NCBI GenBank assembly: GCA_965205915.1
Contig: OZ242191.1
Location: 558,001-622,000, forward strand
Reading direction: 5' to 3'
Source of the DNA: VXMO01 sp965205915
Lineage (GTDB): Bacteria; Chloroflexota; Dehalococcoidia; UBA6926
DNA length: 64,000 nucleotides
Position numbers and translations under genes: made by a program. Every line of letters begins with the position of its first letter. Positions within the stretch are counted from its first letter, which is position 1. Positions 1-8,288 of this stretch are shown here, in pieces. The notes under the pieces were generated by a model. It had not been told where the DNA came from. It saw only the letters and a program-made list of their open reading frames with translations, and made no database searches.

Positions 1-84
1 GCAACCAACCTCAGTAACGCAAAACCCCGAAAGCCCCCAACGGACACGCCACAAGGCGGCAATCTAACGGGTTGGCCAACTTGA

Positions 85-722
85 ATGGAATCGCCCCGGC
101 CTCTTCCGCCGCACACGCCGGAACGCGGCGGACCAACTCCATGCACAAAACGAGCCGGAATCGCCCCGGCCCCTTCCGCAACACTCCCCGGAACGCGGCG
201 GAGCAACTCCGTGCAAAAAACGAGCCGGAATCGCCCCGGCCCCTTCCGCAACACTCCCCGGAACGCGGCGGACCAACTCCGTGCACAAAACGAGCCAGAA
301 TCGCCCCGGCCACTTCCGCCACACTCGCCGGAACGCGGCGGACCAACTCCATGCACAGAACGAGCCGGAATCGCCCCGGCCCCTTCCGCCACACTCGCCG
401 GAACGCGGCGGACCAACTCCGTGCACAAAACGAGCCGGAATCGCCCCGGCCACTTCCGCCACACTCGCCGGAACGCGGTGGACCAACTCCGTGCACAGAA
501 CGAGCCGGAATCGCCCCGGCCATTTCCGCCACACTCGCCGGAACGCGGCGGACCAACTCCATCCACAATACGAGCCGGAATCGCCCCGGCCACTTCCGCC
601 ACACACGCCGGAACGCGGCGGACCAACTCCGTGCACAAAACGAGCCGGAATCGCCCTGGCCACTTCCTCCACACTCGCCGGATCGCGGCCGACCAACTCC
701 ATGCGCAAAACGAGCCTGAATC
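85..722. repeat. 70-bp tandem repeat array, about nine copies
   Basis: The motif TCGCCCCGGC recurs at 91, 161, 231, 301, 371, 441, 511 and 581, with a variant at 651, so the period is exactly 70 bp. Copies differ by only a few substitutions; the last decays at about 722. Because 70 is not a multiple of three and the unit lacks stop codons, long open frames appear in several frames on both strands; none has a plausible protein. Copies abut with no unique spacers, so this is not CRISPR. The array ends 17 bp from the 3' end of tRNA-Asn. Nothing else is visible before 740. Confidence 0.93.
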
Positions 723-739
723 GCGAACTTTAAGTGAAT

Positions 740-815
740 TGGCTCCGCGGGTAGGATTCGAACCTACGACCAATCGGTTAACAGCCGACCGCTCTACCGA
801 CTGAGCTACCGCGGA
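740..815 (-). tRNA. tRNA-Asn (GTT)
   Basis: The minus strand folds as a cloverleaf. Acceptor arms TCCGCGG and CCGCGGA pair at 809-815 and 744-750, the T-loop is GTTCGAATC, and the anticodon loop CTGTTAA gives GTT. The CCA tail is encoded at 740-742. Confidence 0.96.
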
Positions 816-883
816 GCGCGACAGAATGCGCCCTGCCCCACAACCTACTGCGTTGAGGCGTTACGGGCGCCCATCCAGTATAA

Positions 884-1161
884 GGATGCCCCGCCCGCCC
901 CCACAATCGCGCCCGCCCGCCCCCACAATCGCGCCCGCCCACTTCCGTATCCTCCGCCCACCTCCGTATCCCCCGCCCACCTCCGTATCCTCCGCCCACC
1001 TCCGTATCCCCCGCCCACCTCCGTATCCCCCGCCCACCTCCGTATCCCCCGCCCACCTCCGTATCCCCCGCCCACCTCCGTATCTCCCGCCCACCTCCGT
1101 ATCCCTCGCCCGCCCCCACAATCGCGCCCGCCCACCTCCGTATCCCCCGCGAAGGCGGGGG
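884..1161. repeat. 19-bp C-rich tandem repeat ending in a REP-like half palindrome
   Basis: On the plus strand CCTCCGTAT recurs every 19 bp (961, 980, 999, 1018, 1037, 1056, 1075, 1094). The array is flanked by variant units containing CGCCCGCCCCCACAATCG. It terminates in CCCCCGCGAAGGCGGGGG at 1144-1161, a degenerate form of the dispersed palindrome found elsewhere in the window. Long open frames here are a by-product of the repeat. It lies between tRNA-Asn and proC; no gene is supported. Confidence 0.9.
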
Positions 1162-1229
1162 CCACGCGGCGTTCAGCGCCGTCTATCGCCACACCGCTAT
1201 ACTTTTCACAACGGAGGTCATAAAGGACA

Positions 1230-2036
1230 GTGCCTCAGATTGCATTCATAGGAGGCGGCGTCATGGCAGAGGCCATGATTACCGCCATCATCGAAAATAG
1301 CGTCGCGCGGCCGGACGAAATCGTCGTCGGCGAGATTGACGCGGAGCGACGTGCCGCGCTGTCGGAGAAGCACGGCGTCACTTCTGTCGCAGACAACGCC
1401 GACGCCGTGATGAGCGCCGACTCAGGCGGCCTGAATATCATTGCCCTCAAGCCGCAGCACATCGAGGCGCTTTCTGTTCTGCGATCATCCAATCCCGTCA
1501 GCGGCCCGTTCCTGTCCATCGCCGCAGGCGTCCGCATCGAGCGATTGCGGGAGCTGACAGGCTGTGAACAGATCATCCGCGTCATGCCCAATACGCCGGC
1601 GCAGATCGGCCACGGCATGAGTGTGTGGATGGCGACGCCCGACGTGAAAGAGCCGCAGCGCGATCGCGCCCGCGCGATCCTCGGCGCGATGGGGCGTGAA
1701 CTGGAAGTCCACGATGAGCGGTACATCGACATGGCGACGGCCCTCAGCGGCAGCGGCCCCGGCTACGTCTTCCTCTTTCTTGAAGCGATGATCGACGCCG
1801 GAGTGCATATCGGCCTGCCCCGCGATCAGGCGGAGCTTCTTGCGCGCCAAACGCTCTTCGGCTCCGCCGCGTTGGCAGACCAATCCGGCACACACCCTGC
1901 GGAACTCCGCAATATGGTGACATCACCCGGCGGCACCACGGCGGAGGGTATAGCCGCGTTGGAAGACGGTGGCCTGCGCGCAGCCGTCACGCAGGCGGTC
2001 ATCGCCGCCTACGAAAAATCCCGCCAACTCTCCTGA
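1230..2036 (+). CDS. proC: Pyrroline-5-carboxylate reductase
   Basis: Last step of proline synthesis: NAD(P)H-dependent reduction of pyrroline-5-carboxylate in the cytoplasm. The 268-residue length is normal for the family. An N-terminal Rossmann motif IGGGVMAEAM is followed near the C terminus by the family signature LRNMVTSPGGTTAEGIAALE, with SGSGPGYVFLFLEAM before it. The chosen start is GTG, preceded by GGAGG and AAGGA in 1213-1227. The gene is followed by yggT, a frequent neighbour of proC in bacteria. A REP palindrome sits in the gap. The assignment is firm. Confidence 0.96.
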   Translation: MPQIAFIGGGVMAEAMITAIIENSVARPDEIVVGEIDAERRAALSEKHGVTSVADNADAVMSADSGGLNIIALKPQHIEALSVLRSSNPVSGPFLSIAAGVRIERLRELTGCEQIIRVMPNTPAQIGHGMSVWMATPDVKEPQRDRARAILGAMGRELEVHDERYIDMATALSGSGPGYVFLFLEAMIDAGVHIGLPRDQAELLARQTLFGSAALADQSGTHPAELRNMVTSPGGTTAEGIAALEDGGLRAAVTQAVIAAYEKSRQLS

Positions 2037-2070
2037 CCCCCCAACCCGTCATTCCCGCCCCCACACCGTC

Positions 2071-2090
2071 ATTCCCGCGAACGCGGGAAT
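2071..2090. repeat. REP-like palindrome ATTCCC-N8-GGGAAT
   Basis: ATTCCCGCGAACGCGGGAAT is a perfect arm-to-arm palindrome of the dispersed family. Here it is preceded by CGTC (the TGACG tail lies on its left), so it is in the orientation opposite to the copies at 52-62 kb. It lies in the proC-yggT gap. Confidence 0.85.
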
Positions 2091-2165
2091 CTTGACCTCG
2101 GAGCGCAACCATCCCCCGTACCGCAAAACCAACCCCACCCCCCACCTACCCGTTATCCTTAAGCC

Positions 2166-2417
2166 ATGGACTTCATCACCACCTTCGTCGTCGTCCTTGC
2201 CCAAGTGCTCACCATCGCGATTTTCGTGCGCGCGATCGTTTCCTGGTTTCCCGGCGTCAGCAACGAGACCCCGCTCGTCGCAACCGTCTATCACATCACG
2301 GAGCCGATCCTCGCCCCTCTGCGAAACGTCGTTCCCCGCATCGGCATGATGGACATCACCCCCCTGGTGGCAATCATCGCCCTACAGATCATCGCCCGCG
2401 TCTTTAGCAACATCTAG
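2166..2417 (+). CDS. yggT: YggT family membrane protein
   Basis: A small integral membrane protein of 83 residues. It has two hydrophobic segments (about residues 2-25 and 62-81) separated by a loop containing SWFPGVSNETPL and ITEPILAPLRNVVPRIG, the typical YggT pattern. YggT proteins are implicated in osmotic tolerance, cell division or cofactor assembly depending on the organism, and the function here is not settled. It follows proC, which supports the family call. No strong ribosome binding site is seen. Confidence 0.85.
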   Translation: MDFITTFVVVLAQVLTIAIFVRAIVSWFPGVSNETPLVATVYHITEPILAPLRNVVPRIGMMDITPLVAIIALQIIARVFSNI

Positions 2418-2516
2418 CGCGCTTCCTGCCGTCACACCTGTTCCTATTTGGCATAACGCGCGTCAAATTGCTATCATTTGGAATCTGATCCAGTTATTCA
2501 GAGGCAAGGGGATTCA

Positions 2517-3833
2517 ATGCGGGAAACCGCCGCGCCACAGCAAATGAGTCTGTTCCGTCGGTACGGCGCGGCACTCAAATACAGCGACTACCGCAGATTC
2601 TGGATCTCCGCCACCTTTGCAGGCGCAGGTGTGTGGGGCCTCATTGCCGCCCGTGGTGTCCTCGCCTTCGACATCTCCAACGAGTCGTCCTTCTGGGTCG
2701 GCATAACGACGTTCGCCGCCCTCATCCCCTTCGTCATCATTCCCCCGTTCAGCGGTGTTCTGGCGGACAAATTTGACAGACGCTATCTCATCGCTATCGC
2801 GCACGCCGTAAACGTGGTTTTGGCGTTATTGCTGGTGCAGCTCTACTTTAGTGACACGATTCAGCTCTGGCACCTGCCGGTCATATCGTTATTGAGCGGG
2901 ATTGCGCGCGGTGTGCAGATGCCGACGCAGAACGCCCTGGTGCCGAACCTCGTCAGAAGGGAGGATCTGCTCAATGCAATTGCGCTGAACAATATATCGT
3001 TGCAGGGATCGCGCCTGGTAGGCGGCCTGTCCGTGTTATTGCTTGGCTGGCTCAGCGAAGAGAGCATCGGCATCGCGTTTGTGGTTGCGGCGGTTGGGTA
3101 CGTCATCGCCACCATCACGATACTAACCATCAGGACGGCATCCTCGGGCGAAATCGCTCACGGAGACTCCCTCGTCACGGTCTTTACCGCTGGAATCGTT
3201 TACGCGTGGAAGACGCCGACTGTCGGCCTCATGCTTATCTTCGTCGCCTTCCACTGCGGCCTGACAATGGGGTTCGAATCGATACTTCCCGTCCACGGCA
3301 CGGATCAATGGGCGACAGATTCGGCGCTCGCCGCTTTCTTGGCAGCGTTCGGGCTGGGGGCGGTCTTCGGTGTCATGATTGTCGCCGGAATCCGAAGTGA
3401 GCGTACCAAGGGCATCGCGCTGCTGGTGGCATCCGCCGGAAGTTCCGTGGGCGTCCTGGTCCTCGGCTTTGCCCCCTCTCTATTGCCCGGCCTCGTCGGC
3501 GCATTCATCATGGGACTCACGCAGGCGCCCTTTATGTCATTGTCTATCGCCTACATCCAGAACGTTGTGCCGGATGCCATTCGCGGGCGCGTCTCCAGCC
3601 TGTTTGCCATGTCGGCGCTCAGCTTGATGGCGATTCTTAACATGGTGTTCGGATTCATTGCGGACATCGTGGGGTCGGCACCAATTCTCATCATCTCCGG
3701 CACAGTGTTCATTGCCGTCGTAATCCTCGCCCTGGTGTTTGTGACCAAGCTCCGACGCGTCATGTTCGAGGGCTTTAGTTTTGGGGCGCCGACCGCCACG
3801 CCCGCCCCAGCCCCCAGCGGCGGCTCCGAATAG
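2517..3833 (+). CDS. MFS transporter, EntS-like (MFS_3)
   Basis: A 438-residue polytopic membrane protein with about 12 hydrophobic segments. The loop motif FSGVLADKFDRRYL (major facilitator motif A-like) follows the second helix and an N-terminal LFRRYGAALKYSDYRRFWIS typical of the MFS_3/EntS group of proton-driven exporters. ATG at 2517 is chosen because AAGGGG lies eight bases upstream; an in-frame TTG at 2478 would add 13 residues but has no ribosome binding site. The C-terminal tail is Ala/Pro-rich. Substrate is unknown; neighbours do not point to a siderophore pathway. Confidence 0.85.
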   Translation: MRETAAPQQMSLFRRYGAALKYSDYRRFWISATFAGAGVWGLIAARGVLAFDISNESSFWVGITTFAALIPFVIIPPFSGVLADKFDRRYLIAIAHAVNVVLALLLVQLYFSDTIQLWHLPVISLLSGIARGVQMPTQNALVPNLVRREDLLNAIALNNISLQGSRLVGGLSVLLLGWLSEESIGIAFVVAAVGYVIATITILTIRTASSGEIAHGDSLVTVFTAGIVYAWKTPTVGLMLIFVAFHCGLTMGFESILPVHGTDQWATDSALAAFLAAFGLGAVFGVMIVAGIRSERTKGIALLVASAGSSVGVLVLGFAPSLLPGLVGAFIMGLTQAPFMSLSIAYIQNVVPDAIRGRVSSLFAMSALSLMAILNMVFGFIADIVGSAPILIISGTVFIAVVILALVFVTKLRRVMFEGFSFGAPTATPAPAPSGGSE

Positions 3834-3953
3834 CACTCCGGAATCCCAACTCGGTGGTACAATTGGGCCAGGCTGACGGATGTGGCAACAGCCGCAAGGG
3901 AACGTCAGTAAAATGGCATCATCCGCGGGGGAACCGATGCCGGGGGGTGTGAC

Positions 3954-4286
3954 ATGAGCGAGCGCGAGCTCCTAAAGGGAAACACTGATTCCCTTTTCCT
4001 GGCGCTACTGAGCGAGCGGCCTATGTACGGCTATGAAGTCCTGCGAGAGGTTGAACACCGCTCGGGGGGATATTTCGCCTTGAAGGAGGGCACGCTTTAC
4101 CCCGCCCTCCACCGCCTGGAGCGCGATGGCCTTATCGAAGGGCTGTGGCGCACCGTGCCCGGCGGCCAGCATCGGCGCTATTACGCTATCTCCGACCGCG
4201 GTGTGCAGCGTCTTGAGCAGGGCCGTGCGGAATGGCTCAACTTCTCTCGCGCCGTCAACATGATTATCAGCAACGCCTCTTCGTAG
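3954..4286 (+). CDS. PadR-family transcriptional regulator
   Basis: A 110-residue winged-helix regulator. It shows the PadR pattern: SLFLALLSERPMYGYEVLREVE, then LKEGTLYPALHRLERDGLIEG (recognition helix and wing), then RRYYAISDRGVQRLEQ. Such proteins are usually repressors that autoregulate and control an adjacent membrane protein. Here the next gene begins six bases after the stop and encodes a membrane protein, so the pair is likely co-transcribed. The ligand is unknown. Confidence 0.93.
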   Translation: MSERELLKGNTDSLFLALLSERPMYGYEVLREVEHRSGGYFALKEGTLYPALHRLERDGLIEGLWRTVPGGQHRRYYAISDRGVQRLEQGRAEWLNFSRAVNMIISNASS

Positions 4287-4291
4287 CAGCG

Positions 4292-5266
4292 ATGCCGGAC
4301 ATGCCGTCACCGAGCAGCATCTCCACTCCGATACAGGCGCTTACCAGCCACGTCCTCGTGCGAATCAGGTCCCGCCGTAGCGTTCTGCGGGAACTCGCGG
4401 ACCACATTGAGGATCACAGCAACAGCCTGCGTGAGCGCGGTCTGGATCCCGTGGAGGCCGATGCACAGGCCATGCGGGCGTTTGGCGACGCACGGGCCAT
4501 CGCGGCTCAACTGGAGCGAATCCGCAACCAGGGCTCATGGCTCGATGCCGGCTTTGCCGCGTACCCAAGTTTATTCGCCGCCTTTCTCTTCGCGACACAA
4601 CGCTGGTATGAGCCTGCGTGGATTGTGAGCGCCGTCGCCGTGGCCATCGCCGTCGCCGCCTTGGGCGTATTTCGATTCTCCGGGCGCGCGTGGGTCTTTT
4701 CCTGGTTGGGCTACGCCCTCTTCCCCGTGCTGCTCATCAGCATCGCCAGCCTTGGCACGACGGCCTACGCGGCGTGGAGTGTTCTTGGCGGGGGTTATGA
4801 AGCGCGTGACCCGCTCAGCTGGGTGCTTGGTGTTGGGCTGGGTATAGCGGGCATCGGCGTAATCGGCGCCCTGATGGCCTGGCTGAGCCGCAAGGACTGG
4901 ATACACGCGATGCTTGTGGTCTTGCCGATGGCGCTCCTCGCTGTCGCCATTCTCGCCCTCGATCGGGGCGCATACGCCACCGTCGAACAGGCCGGTGTCC
5001 AGAACGGGATTCTATTCGGCGCATTTGGCGTCGTCGTGGCGGCCGCAGTCAGGATGACCGACCGCTTACTAAAGATCGGCCTGTTGGCCGCATCTCTGCC
5101 GCTGGGATTCCTGATCGTTTCGAGCGGAATGGACTTCGGCCTTCGTATTATCGTTACCGCCGTATTGACACTGCCGGCCCTGTTGCTTATCCTCGCTCCC
5201 TATGTCGTGACCATCAGGGAGCCGGAGGCGGATGAGCGAATTGAATTGGGCGCTCGGCCGCGGTAG
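4292..5266 (+). CDS. Membrane protein with PadR-associated (HAAS-type) N-terminal domain
   Basis: A protein of 324 residues from ATG 4292. An in-frame ATG at 4232 lies inside the PadR gene and is disfavoured. Residues about 10-75 form a helical domain with RSVLRELADHIEDHSNSLRERGLDPVEAD-type residues, resembling the prefix domain common in membrane proteins encoded beside PadR regulators. About eight hydrophobic segments follow. The pair probably forms a regulator/membrane-effector unit sensing envelope state; this is inference. No catalytic motif was recognised. Confidence 0.7.
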   Translation: MPDMPSPSSISTPIQALTSHVLVRIRSRRSVLRELADHIEDHSNSLRERGLDPVEADAQAMRAFGDARAIAAQLERIRNQGSWLDAGFAAYPSLFAAFLFATQRWYEPAWIVSAVAVAIAVAALGVFRFSGRAWVFSWLGYALFPVLLISIASLGTTAYAAWSVLGGGYEARDPLSWVLGVGLGIAGIGVIGALMAWLSRKDWIHAMLVVLPMALLAVAILALDRGAYATVEQAGVQNGILFGAFGVVVAAAVRMTDRLLKIGLLAASLPLGFLIVSSGMDFGLRIIVTAVLTLPALLLILAPYVVTIREPEADERIELGARPR

Positions 5267-5287
5267 CACTCCTTTACTGCTTATTTA

Positions 5288-5986
5288 ATGCCGACAGCCG
5301 ACCAACCCGTGACATACGTAGCAGCCTTCATTCTTGGCTACGCCATTGGCGCGGCGCCAATCATCTACTTCGTCGCCCGCGCGCGCGGCATCAATCTCAA
5401 GACGGCAGGCACCGGCAACATCGGCGCGGGCAACCTGTGGCGGCAGGCCGGCCTACCCATCGGAGTCCTGTCCATCTTCATCGAGGTCGGAAAGGGTACG
5501 GTTGCCGCGCTGTTGGCCGTCGCGCTCCTGCAAGACGAGTCACATGAATGGATACGGGCTGCCGGTGGGATCGGCGCGGTTGTGGGGCAGATGTGGCCTG
5601 CGACGCTCCGTTTCCAGGGCGGCCGCGGCAACGGGACGGCAGCAGGCGCTCTCCTTGCCTTAGATCCGCTGGTCTTTGCCTTTGGCTTTGCGGGATTCCT
5701 CTTGCTGGCAATCCGCAAGGTCATGCGCAACATGTTGCCCGGCGGCAGTTCGAAGGCCCGCAGCAGGACAGTGCCCATCGCGGTCATCGCCGGAATGGTC
5801 ATCTACACGCTGGTTGCGCTTATACTCGGTGAATACGTCCCTGCGTTTGGCGGCGCTCTCATTCTTGGGCTGACTTTCCTCCGGCGCGCAACCGCAACAT
5901 GGCCCGCCGACCCGGAGACGGGCCTCTCGCCCGAGCGTTCACTCCTCGCCACCCTGCTGTACGATCGGCCTGATTTCGGCCGGTGA
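5288..5986 (+). CDS. PlsY-like glycerol-3-phosphate acyltransferase family protein
   Basis: A 232-residue polytopic protein. The segment GTGNIGAGNLWR resembles PlsY motif 1 (SGNxGATNxxR), and GGRGNGTAAG stands where PlsY has the glycerol-phosphate loop GGKGVAT. PlsY transfers acyl groups from acyl-phosphate to glycerol-3-phosphate at the membrane. Both motifs diverge and the protein is slightly longer than usual, so it may be a paralogue with another acceptor. Its stop overlaps the start of the next gene (GTGA), implying translational coupling with a small kinase. Confidence 0.65.
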   Translation: MPTADQPVTYVAAFILGYAIGAAPIIYFVARARGINLKTAGTGNIGAGNLWRQAGLPIGVLSIFIEVGKGTVAALLAVALLQDESHEWIRAAGGIGAVVGQMWPATLRFQGGRGNGTAAGALLALDPLVFAFGFAGFLLLAIRKVMRNMLPGGSSKARSRTVPIAVIAGMVIYTLVALILGEYVPAFGGALILGLTFLRRATATWPADPETGLSPERSLLATLLYDRPDFGR

Positions 5987-6615
5987 GCACCGTCTCCGGG
6001 ACGCCGACGGAAGACACCGGTTCGCGCCGCGACAACGACACCGGCCGTCTGTACGCGAGCCTCGGCCCGCTCCCCTCATTGACGGGCCACCCTGCCCTTA
6101 TCGTTCTCTCCGGCCTGCCCGGCAGTGGAAAGTCGTACTTCTGCCGAGAGCTCGCCGCTCTGATTCCCTCCATCGTCACGCTGGAAACGGATTTCCTGCG
6201 CGGCGTCCTCTTTGTAGAGCCCACACATGCAGGCGGCGAGAACGCCCGCCTCTTTCGCGCAGTTCATCGCTTGATTGAACAGCTACTCACAGAGGGCCAC
6301 ACCATCGCGCTGGACGCCACAAACCTCATCCGGAAAAACCGCCGTCGCCTGTACCGGATTGCCGAACAGACGGGAGCGTCCTTGTTGATCCTCGAACTGA
6401 CCGCGCCGGAGTCCGTCATTCGACAACGCCTGTCCCAACGGGAAGCGCACACAGCAGCCGGACACGCAACCGATGACAATTCCACCGCCGACATCGACGT
6501 CTACGAGCGCATGATCCGTTCATCCCAGCCCATCCGGCGCGACCACATCACCGTGGATACCTCGCGAGACATCACCTCCGCGTTCAACAAAGTCGTGGCG
6601 CAGCTACAACAATAG
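5983..6615 (+). CDS. P-loop kinase (AAA_33 / zeta-like family)
   Basis: A 210-residue cytoplasmic ATPase starting at a GTG that overlaps the preceding TGA. Walker A is GLPGSGKSYF at about residues 45-54. LDATNLIRKNRRRLYRIAEQ follows, typical of AAA_33 kinases related to polynucleotide and zeta-toxin kinases, then an Arg-rich lid (IRQRLSQREA). The substrate cannot be deduced. Coupling to a PlsY-like gene might suggest a small lipid-precursor substrate, but that is speculation. Confidence 0.75.
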   Translation: MSTVSGTPTEDTGSRRDNDTGRLYASLGPLPSLTGHPALIVLSGLPGSGKSYFCRELAALIPSIVTLETDFLRGVLFVEPTHAGGENARLFRAVHRLIEQLLTEGHTIALDATNLIRKNRRRLYRIAEQTGASLLILELTAPESVIRQRLSQREAHTAAGHATDDNSTADIDVYERMIRSSQPIRRDHITVDTSRDITSAFNKVVAQLQQ

Positions 6616-6726
6616 AGCAAGGCCACCGCCCGCGACGGGATATAATCGGCAAGCAAGTATTGCGCGCCCCACCTGCTCCGTAGAGTGGCGCCGAACACAG
6701 AAAGTTTTGGAGATGGAGTGTGCCAC

Positions 6727-8241
6727 GTGGAACTGAAAGCCGTTCAGGGCCGACTAATCGACATGGAGGCGGACTGCGCCGTCGTTGAAGTTTTGGAGGG
6801 AATGCTGGAGAGTCCGCTTCCCGGAACGGCCGGCGCGGTGGACGCCGCCCTTGACGGCCAGGTCTCCGCGCTCATCGAGGACGGCGAGATCCGCGGTAAA
6901 CGCGGTGAGATGACCATTATCCATACGGCGGGCCGCATCGCCCCCAAACGCGTTATGGTTCTCGGCTGCGGCAAGCCCGGAGATGCCGACACGTCAGTCG
7001 TCCGACGTTTGGCGGCTGACATGGCGCGTCGCGCCCGATCAAACGGCTACAAGACCGTCACCGCAGATCCGCCCACCGCAGGCGTCATCGCCACGGCAGA
7101 CGCGGCCCAAGCAGCCGCGGAGGGCGCGTTGCTCGGCTCCTACCGCTTCAATGTCAAACCTGACGACAGCGAAGATGATAGTAGCCGCGAGCTGGAATCC
7201 ATCACGTTTATCGTTGATGACGACGTCGCGCTTGCGGATTTGGAACAAGGACTAGACAGGGGCGCGATCATCGCGGAGGCCGTCGCCCTCGCGCGTGACC
7301 TTGCGAACGAGCCTGCCAACCGCATGACTCCAACCATCCTCGCCCAACGCGCAAAGGACACCGCGGACACCGCCGGCGTCGCCTTCACCAATCTCAGCGT
7401 CGGTGAGATCACGGAGATGGGCATGGGCGGCCTGCTTGGCGTCGCCGCCGGCTCCCATCAGCCGCCCGCGTTCATCATCCTCGAACACCGAGGCGACCCT
7501 GACAACAAGCGCCCCACCGTCGCGCTCATCGGAAAGGGTGTCACTTTCGACTCCGGCGGCATCTCCATCAAGCCGTCCGCCAACATGAGCGCCATGAAGG
7601 GCGATATGGCGGGCGGCGCGGCCGTCATCGCCGCAGTGCAGGCCATCGGACGCCTCGGCCTGCCCATCAACGTCACCGCCCTCGTTCCCGCCACGGAGAA
7701 TCTGCCGGGCGGCGGCGCGACCAAGCCCGGCGATGTCCTCACCGCGATGAACGGCAAGACGATGGAGGTAGAGAACACGGACGCGGAGGGTCGCCTTATC
7801 CTGGCCGACGCCCTCTCCTACGCCAACAGCAGGGACATGTCGCCCCTCATCGACGTGGCAACCCTTACCGGCGCCATCCGCGTCGCGCTCGGCACGGTGG
7901 CGATGGGACTCTTTGCCAACGACGATGACCTGGCCCAACAACTCCAGGACGCATCCGACGCCACCGCCGAGAAAATGTGGCGCATGCCCCTGTGGGACGA
8001 GTACAAGGAGCAGATCAAGAGTCGGGTTGCGACCGTCAAGAACACGGGTGGACAGCCCGCCGGTTCAATCACCGCCGCCAAGTTCCTGCAGGAGTTCGCC
8101 GAGGAAACACCCTGGGCGCACCTGGACATCGCCTCCGTCGCCTCGACAGACGGTGAACGCGGATGGCAGACCCGCGGCGCGACAGGCCAACCCGTCCGCA
8201 CGCTCGTCCGCCTCATCGAGGACATGCTCCGTGACAGCTAG
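6727..8241 (+). CDS. pepA: Leucyl aminopeptidase (cytosol aminopeptidase, M17)
   Basis: Dizinc exopeptidase removing N-terminal residues from peptides. The catalytic half carries KGVTFDSGGISIKPS, then KGDMAGGAAV and the M17 signature NTDAEGRLILADAL, with Lys, Asp and Glu metal ligands all present. GTG at 6727 is preferred because GGAG lies eight bases upstream; an in-frame GTG at 6685 lacks a ribosome binding site. From 6727 the protein has 504 residues, normal for M17. Confidence 0.95.
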   Translation: MELKAVQGRLIDMEADCAVVEVLEGMLESPLPGTAGAVDAALDGQVSALIEDGEIRGKRGEMTIIHTAGRIAPKRVMVLGCGKPGDADTSVVRRLAADMARRARSNGYKTVTADPPTAGVIATADAAQAAAEGALLGSYRFNVKPDDSEDDSSRELESITFIVDDDVALADLEQGLDRGAIIAEAVALARDLANEPANRMTPTILAQRAKDTADTAGVAFTNLSVGEITEMGMGGLLGVAAGSHQPPAFIILEHRGDPDNKRPTVALIGKGVTFDSGGISIKPSANMSAMKGDMAGGAAVIAAVQAIGRLGLPINVTALVPATENLPGGGATKPGDVLTAMNGKTMEVENTDAEGRLILADALSYANSRDMSPLIDVATLTGAIRVALGTVAMGLFANDDDLAQQLQDASDATAEKMWRMPLWDEYKEQIKSRVATVKNTGGQPAGSITAAKFLQEFAEETPWAHLDIASVASTDGERGWQTRGATGQPVRTLVRLIEDMLRDS

Positions 8242-8288
8242 ATCAAGCAGCGACGAAACGAACCAATCCACTCATCACAGGAGGAAAG

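Noticed and set aside
85..722. CRISPR array
   Set aside because: Units are contiguous at a 70-bp period without unique spacers, and no cas genes are present.
11..804. Several long open frames of 150-240 codons in the 70-bp array
   Set aside because: They occur in many frames on both strands because the unit has no stop codons and a period not divisible by three; the sequences are the same low-complexity string in shifted frames with no ribosome binding site.
778..1251. Gly/Arg- and Pro-rich proteins over the 19-bp array
   Set aside because: Artefacts of a short repeat on both strands, overlapping tRNA-Asn.
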